Positions 52,270 through 60,595 of a DNA stretch of 64,000 nucleotides are shown here, in pieces (positions within the stretch are counted from its first letter, which is position 1; each line of letters starts with the position of its first letter). Under the pieces are notes generated by a model. The model did not search any database, had not been told where the DNA came from, and worked only from the letters and a program-made list of their open reading frames with translations. Source of the stretch: Salinibacterium amurskyense (GTDB lineage: Bacteria; Actinomycetota; Actinomycetes; Actinomycetales; Microbacteriaceae). The stretch lies in contig NZ_PGFH01000001.1 of NCBI RefSeq assembly GCF_002797685.1, positions 62,001 to 126,000 on the forward strand, given 5' to 3'. The translations under genes and the position numbers were made by a program.

Positions 52270-53457
52270 CTACTTCTTCGGCAGCGGTTTCGCTGCGCCG
52301 GCGAGCACGAGTGCCACCAGAATCGGAAGCCCGATCGCGAGCAGAGCGCCCCTGATTCCGACGGCGTCGCCGAGGAATCCCAGCAGTGGCGGTCCGGCAA
52401 GGAAGGCCACGTAGCCGATAGTGGCAACGACAGACACTCTGGCCGCAGCGTGCTTCGGGTCATCGGCTGCCGCCGACATCCCCATCGGGAAGGCGAGCGC
52501 AGCCCCAACTCCCCAGAGTGCGACACCGATCAGGGCGAGCCAGAGGGTGGGGGCGACCACGAAAACGGTGAGGCCGATGGCGGCTGCGGCCATGCTTCCC
52601 CGCAGCACGACGACGCGACCGAACGCATCAATCGCTCGGCCGCCGAAGAAGCGCATAGCCGTCATCGCCAGCACGAAGGTGGCGAACATGAAGGCACCGT
52701 TGGCTTCGGTGACCTCGAGTCCGTCGACCGCAGCCTTGGCGATCCAGTCATTCCCGGCGCCTTCGGTGAGCGTCGCCCCGAGCACCACAACACCAATGAG
52801 CAGGGTGCGGCGGTCACTCCACGCGCTGCGCGCCTGGGGCGAAGCAACGTCGCCTGTGGGCTGAGTCGGCTCCGGGATGCGCGGCACAAAGTAACGCGGA
52901 AGCCATTGCGTCGCCACCGCAACAACAGCAGCGATGACGAAGAGGTGAGCCGGTAGCCCGATACCGATGTTGGCAAGACCCGCACCGATGATGGCTCCGA
53001 GGAACGCTCCCCCGCTGAAAGCGGCGTGCAACTGCGGCATGATGGTGCGCCCCAGCCTGTGTTCGACGTGGGCACCTTCGATATTGATCGCGACATCCCA
53101 GAGCCCGATTCCGATACCGAAGATGAAGAGCGATACGGCGGTGCCCATGGTGGTGGCAGCAGAAAGCGAGAGCGCGACGCCTGCCGCGGCGAGCGCCGCG
53201 ATGAGGCCGGCGACTCGTACTGTGTTGGCGGCACCGATTCGCTCAGTGATGAAACCCGCCGTCGGGAGCGCGATAAGAGAGCCCACGGCGAGGCACAACA
53301 GCAGTCCGCCCATCTGCCCCGGCGTGAGGCTCAGGGTTTCTGTGACGGCGGGGATGCGGGCCGCCCAGCTGGCGAACACCAGGCCGTTGATTCCGAAAAC
53401 GAGAAACGTCGCAATCGCAGCAGCGCGAAGGCGGGCCGGCGTGGCAGTGGCGGTCAT
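52270..53457 (-). CDS. MFS transporter
   Basis: The 395-residue major facilitator has about 12 membrane segments. The loop 2-3 region is TAGFITERIGAANTVR, and the second-half equivalent is GRAIDAFGRVVVLRG. It resembles the FucP/inner-membrane YbjJ-like branch of MFS (GQMGGLLLCLAVGSLIALP). The substrate is unknown. It is convergent with the hypothetical gene at 51839. Confidence 0.75.
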   Translation of the reverse strand: MTATATPARLRAAAIATFLVFGINGLVFASWAARIPAVTETLSLTPGQMGGLLLCLAVGSLIALPTAGFITERIGAANTVRVAGLIAALAAAGVALSLSAATTMGTAVSLFIFGIGIGLWDVAINIEGAHVEHRLGRTIMPQLHAAFSGGAFLGAIIGAGLANIGIGLPAHLFVIAAVVAVATQWLPRYFVPRIPEPTQPTGDVASPQARSAWSDRRTLLIGVVVLGATLTEGAGNDWIAKAAVDGLEVTEANGAFMFATFVLAMTAMRFFGGRAIDAFGRVVVLRGSMAAAAIGLTVFVVAPTLWLALIGVALWGVGAALAFPMGMSAAADDPKHAAARVSVVATIGYVAFLAGPPLLGFLGDAVGIRGALLAIGLPILVALVLAGAAKPLPKK

Positions 53458-53491
53458 GGGATCAATTCTCCCAGCTAACCGCGCACTCGGC

Positions 53492-54001
53492 TTACTGCGA
53501 CTGCATCGGTGAAATGTCGACCTCTACTGCACCGAAGGGGAACGGGAAGAAGAATGTTCCACTGCCATTCCAGTCGGTAATCGGAATTTGCCAGAACCAG
53601 ACGTGACTGATGACCAAGGATGCAACTACAAGAATCACGATGCCGGCAGCGGCACGGTCGAGATAGCGCATGGCCGCCGCCACCGTACTTGCCCGGCGCT
53701 GCACGGCGCGGATCGCAAGAATCGCGATGACAGCGATCGCAATGTAGATGACACCACTCGGTCCGAGAGTGAGGGAGATGCACTGCGGCACACTCTCGGT
53801 GACGTTGCCATCCGCATCGATAAAGTCACCGTCGCCGCTGAATCCGCCCGGGCAATACGACCTACCGGCCATGAGAAAGGCGCCGTAGCCGAACGCTGCG
53901 AGCGCTGCCGTGATGATCAGTCGCTGGATGCGCGCCACGATCTCTTTGGCCTGAGTCAGGCCCGTGGAATTCGCCGTCTCGGTCATCGACTCCTGGGACA
54001 T
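53492..54001 (-). CDS. Membrane protein, paralogue A of a tandem pair
   Basis: The 169-residue protein has three hydrophobic segments (about residues 30-45, 79-96 and 115-135). It is clearly a paralogue of the product at 54150-54623: both start MSQxSMT, both contain QRLIxTAALAxxGYGAFL, SVPQCIS, GxIYxxIAVxxILAIRxVQRRA and RAAAGI. It has a longer C terminus ending DISPMQSQ. The ribosome binding site GAGGAGA precedes the ATG. No family known to me. Confidence 0.62.
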   Translation of the reverse strand: MSQESMTETANSTGLTQAKEIVARIQRLIITAALAAFGYGAFLMAGRSYCPGGFSGDGDFIDADGNVTESVPQCISLTLGPSGVIYIAIAVIAILAIRAVQRRASTVAAAMRYLDRAAAGIVILVVASLVISHVWFWQIPITDWNGSGTFFFPFPFGAVEVDISPMQSQ

Positions 54002-54048
54002 GGGAATCTCCTCGCGTTAATTCGTGGTCCCCCTAGGCTACGGCGAAA

Positions 54049-54065
54049 GTCGAGAAAATATCGAG
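54049..54065 (-). promoter_or_regulatory. Conserved promoter element of paralogue A
   Basis: GTCGAGAAAATATCGAG on the plus strand is repeated almost exactly at 54681-54697 before paralogue B. On the minus strand it contains CTCGAY-ATTTT-CTCGAC, a direct repeat with 11-bp period. A TCGATA...TAGCCT pair with an 18-base spacer could be the -35/-10 elements. Confidence 0.55.
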
Positions 54066-54149
54066 CCCGTCGACCAACTAACCCTCCTCGCGCAGCGCGG
54101 AGGTTCATTGGGACGAGCCCGACGTCACGATGAGGAGAAGGATCCAGGC

Positions 54150-54623
54150 CTACCGCGCCAAGGGCAAGAAGAGGAGCGTGCCCCCGCCATCCCAATCGGT
54201 GCTCGGAATAGGTGAGAACCAGGCATAACTGATGATCACGGCTGCCACGGCCAGAATGATAATGCCGGCGGCCGCACGGTCGATATAGCGCAGAACCTCT
54301 GCAGCCGTGCCCGCCCGGCGCTGCACTGTACGGATCGCAAGAATCGTGGTGACAGCGATCACGACGTAGATGAGGCCGCTGGGCGCTTGAGCCAAAGAGA
54401 TGCACTGCGGAACGCTGACAACGATGTTGCGACCCGCGTCGAGAAAGCCGCCTCCGCTATTGAGCACGCCCGCACAAATTCCCTTGCCCGCCAGAAGGAA
54501 CGCGCCGTAGCCGACCGTCGCGAGCGCCGCCGTGACAATCAGGCGTTGGGTGCCCGCCACGATCACCTTGGCCCGCGACAGGTCGTCCGACTCCATCACC
54601 TTGGTCATCGAGTCTTGCGACAT
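54150..54623 (-). CDS. Membrane protein, paralogue B of a tandem pair
   Basis: The 157-residue protein is the upstream copy of the duplicated pair, with three hydrophobic segments and the same SVPQCIS and AIRTVQRRAG motifs as paralogue A. I start at 54623 (MSQDSMTK) with GAGGA upstream; the open frame extends to 54731 through the promoter motif. It differs from A mainly in the middle loop (CAGVLNSGGGFLDAGRNIV against CPGGFSGDGDFIDADGNVT). Both loops contain Cys and could be external. Confidence 0.62.
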   Translation of the reverse strand: MSQDSMTKVMESDDLSRAKVIVAGTQRLIVTAALATVGYGAFLLAGKGICAGVLNSGGGFLDAGRNIVVSVPQCISLAQAPSGLIYVVIAVTTILAIRTVQRRAGTAAEVLRYIDRAAAGIIILAVAAVIISYAWFSPIPSTDWDGGGTLLFLPLAR

Positions 54624-54680
54624 GAGAAAATCCTCGCGATCGTGCGTAAGCCCCTTCCCCACCCATAGGCTAGGCCAGAA

Positions 54681-54697
54681 GTCGAGAAAATGTCGAG
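54681..54697 (-). promoter_or_regulatory. Conserved promoter element of paralogue B
   Basis: GTCGAGAAAATGTCGAG on the plus strand matches 54049-54065 with one change (A to G). On the minus strand TCGACA and TAGCCT lie 18 bases apart, as for paralogue A. The 11-bp-period direct repeat CTCGAC is of the form bound by OmpR/PhoB-type regulators. Confidence 0.55.
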
Positions 54698-54798
54698 CGA
54701 CTAATGGGCAAGCGACAATTAATCGCCGCAAACGTGGACAGCCATAGTGAAGTCGGACATGTACTGAGTAGGAGCAACCCTACAAAGCGGAGAACGTG

Positions 54799-54864
54799 AT
54801 GGACCGAATAACAGAACTGCTCGACGCGAGCGCGGGGCCCGTGTCAACCCGGAGGCACAGGTGA
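54799..54864 (+). other. Very short open reading frame, uncertain
   Basis: A 21-codon frame starts at ATG 54799 after GGAG and ends with TGA at 54862-54864. Another short frame starts at 54864, overlapping it by an A, and runs to 54911 (15 codons). They may be leader peptides, a decayed gene or chance. No homology is visible. Confidence 0.25.
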
Positions 54865-54919
54865 TGGCTCGCGTCAGAGCCCAATGGAGGTGGACGGGCT
54901 CAAGGCGTTGACCGTTTCG

Positions 54920-55123
54920 CTACTCGGTGTATTCGATCGCGGCGAGTAGCTGGATGTTTTGCGAAAAGATGCCAGCCCACATGCTGGTCGAACGCTGCGT
55001 CAGGGCCGTGACGCGAGCGTCGGGATACTTGGCCAGCTTCTCCCGCAGCGCCGCCGCCGCGGCCTCCATGTCAGTGCCGGGGACGGTGACGGTGATTAAC
55101 TGGCGACCCACATAATCAGACAT
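54920..55123 (-). CDS. Small hypothetical protein downstream of Fic gene
   Basis: The 67-residue protein (begins MSDYVGRQLITVTVPGTDME, ends LLAAIEYTE) is read 42 bases after the Fic stop on the same strand. It is probably a single alpha/beta domain. It does not show the (S/T)xxxE(G/N) inhibitor motif of known Fic antitoxins. Function unknown; co-transcription with Fic is plausible. Confidence 0.5.
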   Translation of the reverse strand: MSDYVGRQLITVTVPGTDMEAAAAALREKLAKYPDARVTALTQRSTSMWAGIFSQNIQLLAAIEYTE

Positions 55124-55165
55124 ACGCTCAGGTTACGCGCGCGACCACCTCGGCGCTAGCGACGC

Positions 55166-56404
55166 TCATACCCCGCGACGAATCCGGGCTGCATAGGAAT
55201 CAAGCACGCCAAGAATTCCGGGGTGCTCCCACACTCGGTTGCGTGAGAATCCAGTTCGTTCGACAATCACTCCGCGGTCGACGAGCACGTCGAGCGCTCG
55301 AACTACGGTTGCGTCAGTGAGCGCCAGCGCCTCGACGAGATACCGAGCGTTGACAACGGGTTGCCCGATCAGGCGCGGTAAGACTCTCCAGGCTGCCGAG
55401 TCAGAACGGATGCCGCTTAGCGCCTCGCGAGATCGCTGCAGCTCGGCCGCGAGGCTGTCCACCAGTTCGCGCCCGGTCACGGCTGCGTAGCGGGCGGCAT
55501 CCGCGAAACGTCGCACGATGGGCCCGGCGTCGCCTGCGCGGTATGCGGTCAACGCCGAAAAATAGCTCTCGGTATCCACGAGCAGACCTGCCGAGAGGGG
55601 CACTGTCGTGTGGGTTGTCAGCCCCTTGTTCCGCAACATCGCCTGAGCGATTGCTCTACCGGTGCGACCGTTTCCGTCCACGAACGGATGAATGGTCTCG
55701 AACTGAGCGTGCGCCACGGCGACCTGCACAAGTGCTGGCACATCTACTCGACGCATGAAGTGAACAACATCGCTCACCGCAGCCGCCACCTGCCGATGCT
55801 GAGGAGCGATGAAGGTTGCTCCCCGCGGCCCAGCATTGTCTCGATTTCCAATCCACACGAGTTCCTCGCGATAGCGTCCCGCTTCGTGCTCAACCCCAGG
55901 TTGACGACTGAGCAACTCGTAATGCATCGCGAGGATGCTTGGTTCGTCGAGGGTGGCCGAGAGTCGAATTGCGGCTTCCATAGCGCGAACGTTTCCCACC
56001 ACAGTGAGTGCGTTGTGCTTGCGGCCTTCGTCAAGCTCGGCAAGCGCAAGTTGCTTTGCGGATGTCGTCAGTTGTTCTATCTGGCTGCTTGACGCAGACT
56101 CCGTTCGCAAAAGTATGGCCGACATCGGTGCAAGTGTTGGATCTGCTGACCCGAAAAGCGTGAGCGAGTGAAGGTCAAACTCTCGGAGCGCGAGGGCGGC
56201 CTCTTCGACATCTGCCATCGTTTCGCCCCCGAGCCGCGGTACCCATTGCGCGAGCGCGGGGGTGAGCGCTGCCGCGTATTCACCCGTTTGGCGCTCCACT
56301 TCGGCTTTGGAGTACATCTGCGGATGCCGGGGAACCCACTGAAGAGTCTCGTGGCGCAGCGGCGGCACGGGGATCATCCCCACTGCTAAGTCATCTGATT
56401 CCAC
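55166..56404 (-). CDS. Fic-family protein with C-terminal winged helix
   Basis: The 412-residue protein contains the Fic motif HPFVDGNGRTGRA at residues 239-251 with the catalytic His and the nucleotide-binding residues intact. It is likely an AMP-transferase or related nucleotidyl/phospho-transferase acting on a target protein. An N-terminal segment SSSQIEQ (105-111) resembles the autoinhibitory (S/T)xxxE(G/N) motif, with Gln in place of Gly/Asn. The C terminus (about 340-412, LTDATVVRALDVLVDRGVIVER) forms a winged-helix DNA-binding domain. A 30-bp palindrome sits right before the start, so self-control is likely. Confidence 0.85.
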   Translation of the reverse strand: MESDDLAVGMIPVPPLRHETLQWVPRHPQMYSKAEVERQTGEYAAALTPALAQWVPRLGGETMADVEEAALALREFDLHSLTLFGSADPTLAPMSAILLRTESASSSQIEQLTTSAKQLALAELDEGRKHNALTVVGNVRAMEAAIRLSATLDEPSILAMHYELLSRQPGVEHEAGRYREELVWIGNRDNAGPRGATFIAPQHRQVAAAVSDVVHFMRRVDVPALVQVAVAHAQFETIHPFVDGNGRTGRAIAQAMLRNKGLTTHTTVPLSAGLLVDTESYFSALTAYRAGDAGPIVRRFADAARYAAVTGRELVDSLAAELQRSREALSGIRSDSAAWRVLPRLIGQPVVNARYLVEALALTDATVVRALDVLVDRGVIVERTGFSRNRVWEHPGILGVLDSYAARIRRGV

Positions 56405-56414
56405 GGCTCGACTG

Positions 56415-56444
56415 TACCATCACTTAATGCACTAAATGATGGTA
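56415..56444. promoter_or_regulatory. 30-bp near-palindrome before Fic gene
   Basis: Outer arms TACCATCA and TGATGGTA (8 bp, perfect) enclose a TTA...TAA core around TGCA; only two base pairs of the 15 differ. It lies 10 bases upstream of the Fic ATG and covers the probable promoter. Confidence 0.75.
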
Positions 56445-56556
56445 AAGGACTGCCCGACCCGCGGTTAGCCCCCAGTGGGATGATCAAGCACCAGAACCAG
56501 AAAGATAAGGTTGCCACCATTGTGGGCTCGCGATTGCTCCGAGCAGAATAGAGCCA

Positions 56557-57057
56557 ATGCCTCACACGACAACGCAGCCCGCGATCCAGCTCCGCACCTT
56601 CCTAACCGCGGATGCTCACGCCACCCTGGCCGTGTTTCTCGACGCGATCACCGTCACTGCCGCGGTCGATTACTCGCCAGAGCAGATCGCCGCATGGGCC
56701 CGACCACAGGAACGCGAGCTCAGCGCGTGGGCGCAGGCAATGGTCAATCGCAACAGTGTCGTAGCCCTCGTGGATAACGAAATCGCCGGCTTCTCCGATG
56801 TCGACGACAGCGGCTTCATCGACATGATGTTCGTCTCCCCGCAATACTCACGCAAAGGTGTGGCCTCGGCACTTCTCAAGCACAACGAACTAGCCGCCCG
56901 CGAGCACGGAGCCATCGCACTCACTGCCAACGTCAGCATCACCGCTCGCCCGCTCTTCGCATCACGCGGGTTTTCGACCGACGCTGAGCAGCACCTGCTT
57001 ATCCACGGCATCCGGATGACGAACTACCGGATGAGCAAACAGCTCGACAGCGCGTAA
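56557..57057 (+). CDS. GNAT-family N-acetyltransferase
   Basis: The 166-residue protein has the GNAT fold: IQLRTFLTADAHATLAVFLDAI at the N terminus, the DDSGFIDMMFVSPQYSRKGVASALLKHNELAAREHG stretch that binds acetyl-CoA (R/Q-x-x-G-x-A) and the C-terminal ARPLFASRGF. It resembles the YafP/RimI-like single-domain acetyltransferases. The acceptor is unknown. It is divergent from the Fic gene. Confidence 0.85.
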   Translation: MPHTTTQPAIQLRTFLTADAHATLAVFLDAITVTAAVDYSPEQIAAWARPQERELSAWAQAMVNRNSVVALVDNEIAGFSDVDDSGFIDMMFVSPQYSRKGVASALLKHNELAAREHGAIALTANVSITARPLFASRGFSTDAEQHLLIHGIRMTNYRMSKQLDSA

Positions 57058-57124
57058 AGCGTCGCACCACCCGGTCGACTTTCGCGAGCGCGAACCCACC
57101 GCAGCACAACCGCAGCGCCGTAAA

Positions 57125-58108
57125 ATGAGGATCATGGCATCCGCTACTTTTCCGCTGCCCACGAGGGCACGGCCGATCGTGACGCTCACGGTGAACCCTG
57201 CGCTCGACATCAGCACGTCGACAGCGCAGGTCATCAAGGATCACAAGATGCGCTGCGGCCCCAGCCGGATCGACCCGGGGGGCGGCGGCGTGAATGTGGC
57301 GCGCACCATCCAGAGTCTCGGCGGAGATGCGCTCGCCATCTACGCTGCGGGCGGCCTGACCGGTGCGACCTACCGTCAGCTGCTTGAGGCCGAGAACGTG
57401 CCGAGTGTGGTCGTGCCGATTGACGGCACCACCCGAGAGAGTTTCACGGTGGACGAGGGCGGCTCGGGCGAACAGTTTCGCTTCGTGCTGCAGGGCCCCG
57501 AGTTCTCCGAGGCCGAGTGGCGCAGTTGCCTCGCGGCGCTCGAGGCCGCGATCGTTCCCGGCGGCTACGTCGTGGCCAGCGGCAGTCTGCCACCCGGAGT
57601 GCCCACCAACTTTTATGCCCAAGTCGCGCGCTTGGCGCACCAACGCGGAGCACGCTCGATCATCGACACCTCGGGCGATGCGCTGGCCGCCGCTCTCGCC
57701 GAGGGCGTCTATCTCGTGAAACCCAGCCTGCGTGAACTCAGCGAGCTCGTCGGTCGAGAACTCTCCACCGAGCAGGCCGAAGTGGATGCCGCCGCCGAAC
57801 TTGTCGCGCGCGGCTCCGCCCAACTCGTGGCCCTCACTCTAGGCGACCAGGGTGCCGTGCTCGCCTCGGCTGCAGGCGTCATCCGTTTGCCGGTGCCTCA
57901 CGTGCAAGTGCAGAGCGCGGTGGGAGCGGGCGACGCTTTCCTCGGAGCGTTCGTGTGGCGGCTGTCGCAGGGGCGCGATCCCGAGGCCGCGTTCCGTTCC
58001 GCCGTGTGCGCCGGCAGCGCCACCGCGGCGAAACCGGCTACCGAGATGTGCGCGATTGCCGAAGTGGAAGCGCTCGAAAAACTGCTCCCCGAGGCCACTC
58101 GTTACTAG
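57125..58108 (+). CDS. PfkB-family hexose kinase (1-phosphofructokinase-like)
   Basis: This roughly 327-residue sugar kinase has the PfkB signatures PGGGGVNVARTIQSLGG (residues 51-67) and SAVGAGDAFLGAF with the catalytic Asp. It fits the 1-phosphofructokinase/tagatose-6-phosphate kinase branch, and probably phosphorylates a sugar phosphate such as fructose 1- or 6-phosphate. The start is uncertain between 57125 and 57134. It is followed after 48 bases by a YtrA-type GntR regulator. Confidence 0.84.
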   Translation: MRIMASATFPLPTRARPIVTLTVNPALDISTSTAQVIKDHKMRCGPSRIDPGGGGVNVARTIQSLGGDALAIYAAGGLTGATYRQLLEAENVPSVVVPIDGTTRESFTVDEGGSGEQFRFVLQGPEFSEAEWRSCLAALEAAIVPGGYVVASGSLPPGVPTNFYAQVARLAHQRGARSIIDTSGDALAAALAEGVYLVKPSLRELSELVGRELSTEQAEVDAAAELVARGSAQLVALTLGDQGAVLASAAGVIRLPVPHVQVQSAVGAGDAFLGAFVWRLSQGRDPEAAFRSAVCAGSATAAKPATEMCAIAEVEALEKLLPEATRY

Positions 58109-58156
58109 TTGTGAATAGCCTCGGATGCCGCAAAAGGGCGTGTGAGACAATCAACC

Positions 58157-58552
58157 ATGGCTGAATCATGGCGTCGCACCCCGACCGAAAGTCCCGTTAC
58201 TTTCGAGATCGATACCTCGGCGTCGATCCCGCCTTTTGAGCAGATTAAGGCTCAAGCTATTGCTCAGATCACGAGCGGTGAGCTGCTCGCTGGCACCAAG
58301 CTCGCCACGGTGCGCCAACTCGCGAGCGACCTCGGCATTGCGCCCAACACTGTGGCCCGCGCCTACCGCGAGCTCGAAGCCGATGGCTTTCTGCACTCGC
58401 GCGGCCGCAACGGCACCGTCGTCAAAGCCCAGCCCGGCGATGCCGCCGCCCTACTTCAACTCGAGGCCAAGGCGTACGCCAGTCGCGCTGCCGAACTCGG
58501 CATCAGCGACGACGAAGCGCTGCGCTTCATCACCATCGCGCTCAAGAAATAG
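58157..58552 (+). CDS. GntR-family regulator, YtrA type
   Basis: The 131-residue protein has a GntR winged helix (IPPFEQIKAQAIAQITSGELLAGTKLATVRQLASDLGIAPNTVARAYRELEADGFLHSRGRNGTVV) and a short C-terminal helical stretch, as in the YtrA subfamily. Those regulators have no large ligand domain and often control ABC transporter operons. Its neighbours are the PfkB gene upstream and a two-component/ABC system downstream. I start at the ATG at 58157; a GTG lies at 58142. Confidence 0.84.
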   Translation: MAESWRRTPTESPVTFEIDTSASIPPFEQIKAQAIAQITSGELLAGTKLATVRQLASDLGIAPNTVARAYRELEADGFLHSRGRNGTVVKAQPGDAAALLQLEAKAYASRAAELGISDDEALRFITIALKK

Positions 58553-58567
58553 CAGCGCAGCTGCGAG

Positions 58568-59188
58568 CTACCGCAGCACTCCCAGTTCGCGCGCCTTCGA
58601 CACCGCAGCCGTGCGCGATGACACGTTCAGCTTCGAGAAGATGTGCACGAGATGCGACTTCACGGTGGTCTGCGACACGAACATCTCTCCGGCGATGGCC
58701 GCGTTCGACATCCCGGCAGCAACCCGCTCCAGCACTTCGATCTCGCGCTTGCTGAGGCTCACTTGCGGCGCTCGCATCCGATCAAGCAGCCGCCCCGCAA
58801 TGACGGGCGCCAGGGCACTCTCCCCCGCAGCCGCAGCACGCACTGCTGCGATCAACTCGTGCGGCGGAGCGTCCTTGAGCAAGTAGCCACTCGCGCCGGC
58901 TTCGACCGCACCCAGAATGTCACCATCGGTGTCGTAGTTGGTCAGCACCAAAACGTAGGGGGCAGCCTCCAGCGCGCGGATGCGGCGCGTGACATCGGCG
59001 CCGGTCTCCTGCGCCCCAAACTGCAGATCCATCAGCACCACACTCGGGTGCACCGACTGCACGAGCGCGAACGCCTCATCCGGAGTCGCGGCCTCGCCGA
59101 CCACCGTCAGGTCGTCTTCGTGCTCCAGCAGTGCCCGCAGGCCCGCGCGCACCACAGGATGGTCGTCGGCAATCGCTACCCGAATCAT
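58568..59188 (-). CDS. LuxR-type response regulator
   Basis: The 206-residue NarL/LuxR response regulator has a receiver domain with the phosphoacceptor Asp54 (HPSVVLMDLQF) and acidic pocket residues in IADDHPVV. A C-terminal LuxR HTH reads SLSKREIEVLERVAAGMSNAAIAGEMFVSQTTVKSHLVHIFSKLNV. It overlaps the kinase gene by 4 bases, so the pair is a cognate two-component system. A TGTATCG-C-CGATACA palindrome in the divergent spacer is a candidate target. Confidence 0.9.
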   Translation of the reverse strand: MIRVAIADDHPVVRAGLRALLEHEDDLTVVGEAATPDEAFALVQSVHPSVVLMDLQFGAQETGADVTRRIRALEAAPYVLVLTNYDTDGDILGAVEAGASGYLLKDAPPHELIAAVRAAAAGESALAPVIAGRLLDRMRAPQVSLSKREIEVLERVAAGMSNAAIAGEMFVSQTTVKSHLVHIFSKLNVSSRTAAVSKARELGVLR

Positions 59189-60432
59189 GCGCGCTCCTCC
59201 GACTCGGTCGCGTCCGCAGCAGAACCAGCAACCGCCCGCGGAGCCACCGTCAGATCGACCATTACCGTGGTGCCCTCGCCCGCCTGCGACTCGACCGTCA
59301 GCGCGCCATCGAGCTGCTCGACTCGCTCGCGCGTAGCCGTGAGCCCGAACGAATCTGAGAAACCTCGCGCCGATGCATCCTCGACCACGGCGGGGTCAAA
59401 GCCGCGACCGTTATCGGCAATCGTCAGCCGCACGTGCGAACGATCGCGTTCGATCGAGATAGTCGCCTGCGTTGCTTCGGAGTGCTGCACGACGTTCGCC
59501 ATTGCTCCCTGCGCGATTCGCAACAGCGCGGTCTGCACGGGCATCGGCAGGTCGAGCGCATCCGCCACGCGAACGCGCACTTCGCGTTCAGGGCTCTGCC
59601 ACTGAGTGTCTGCAAGGCGGCGCAACGCTGCACCAATCCCCTGGTCCACGAGGGCTGCCGGTGCGAGCTCGCGGATGAAGTTACGAGTGTCGGCCAAGTT
59701 GGCGGCGGCAGTCTCCCGAGCCAGACGCACATGCTCGAGGCCAGCGGCATCCGGGTCAGCGCGCTCCGCAGCATGCAGCAGCATCTGGATGCTCGACAGC
59801 CCTTGAGCCACGGTGTCGTGAATCTCGCGCGCGAGTCGGGCGCGTTCGGCAAGCACCCCGGATTCACGTTCAGTCTGCGCCAGCTGGTCGCGCGTCTCAA
59901 GGAGTTGCTTCACCAACAGTTCGCGTTCCGCCGCCTCGGCCGCGAGTGACTTGTAGCCGAGACCGATCACGATCGCGACGCCCGCACCGACGAGGGGGCC
60001 GACCACTCCGCCGACCGTCCACTCGCTGTGGAGACCGAGGGCGGCAATGGCCAGCAACGTCGATCCCAGCACGGCGAGGGTGCGCCAGCCGCGCGGCAAC
60101 AGGTGCAGATAGAGAAAGAACAGCGGGAACACGAGGTAGGCGGCATCCGGGCTCAACCACACCAGCACCAGCCACTCTGCCGACAGCACGAGCGCCCACA
60201 CGTAGGCGGTGGCTGACTGAGCACTCGCTCCCGAGCTCATGGCATGCCGGGCCAAATACCCGCCGAAACCATAGGTGGCGAGCAGCACTACCGCGAGCAC
60301 GACCACCGCCACGGTGTAGGGGTTGCTTTCCACGAGAGCACGCACGACAACCAGCACGGTTAAAGCAACAAAGAGAATATGCAAACTGGTGCGCAACCCC
60401 ACAAAGACAGGGGTCAACGCAGTGTGGCTCAT
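59185..60432 (-). CDS. Sensor histidine kinase (HisKA_3 type)
   Basis: This 415-residue membrane kinase has about five or six N-terminal hydrophobic segments (residues 8-165), a short coiled linker, and the phosphoacceptor His205 in AREIHDTVAQGLSS. A HATPase domain follows, with NVVQHSEATQATI (N box), DNGRGFDP and GFSDSFGLTATRERV. The membrane input domain without a large external loop resembles intramembrane sensors of envelope stress. It pairs with the response regulator encoded downstream. Confidence 0.9.
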   Translation of the reverse strand: MSHTALTPVFVGLRTSLHILFVALTVLVVVRALVESNPYTVAVVVLAVVLLATYGFGGYLARHAMSSGASAQSATAYVWALVLSAEWLVLVWLSPDAAYLVFPLFFLYLHLLPRGWRTLAVLGSTLLAIAALGLHSEWTVGGVVGPLVGAGVAIVIGLGYKSLAAEAAERELLVKQLLETRDQLAQTERESGVLAERARLAREIHDTVAQGLSSIQMLLHAAERADPDAAGLEHVRLARETAAANLADTRNFIRELAPAALVDQGIGAALRRLADTQWQSPEREVRVRVADALDLPMPVQTALLRIAQGAMANVVQHSEATQATISIERDRSHVRLTIADNGRGFDPAVVEDASARGFSDSFGLTATRERVEQLDGALTVESQAGEGTTVMVDLTVAPRAVAGSAADATESEERA

Positions 60433-60528
60433 TCTTCGACCCTACTGCCGCGCACGACCGCTCCTATCCACCGAAAGGATGATTGTGGGCTCCGCACTTA
60501 GCGTTCGCAAGTGCACCCTCTCGGCCGA

Positions 60529-60543
60529 TGTATCGCCGATACA
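60529..60543. promoter_or_regulatory. Palindrome between histidine kinase and FtsX-like permease genes
   Basis: TGTATCG-C-CGATACA is a perfect 7-bp inverted repeat with a 1-base centre, 52 bases before the permease start. It is the likely binding site of the LuxR-type response regulator. Confidence 0.6.
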
Positions 60544-60595
60544 AACAGAGCAGTCTGGTTACTGTCGCCATTCGTCGACGCCGAAAGGACTCCCC

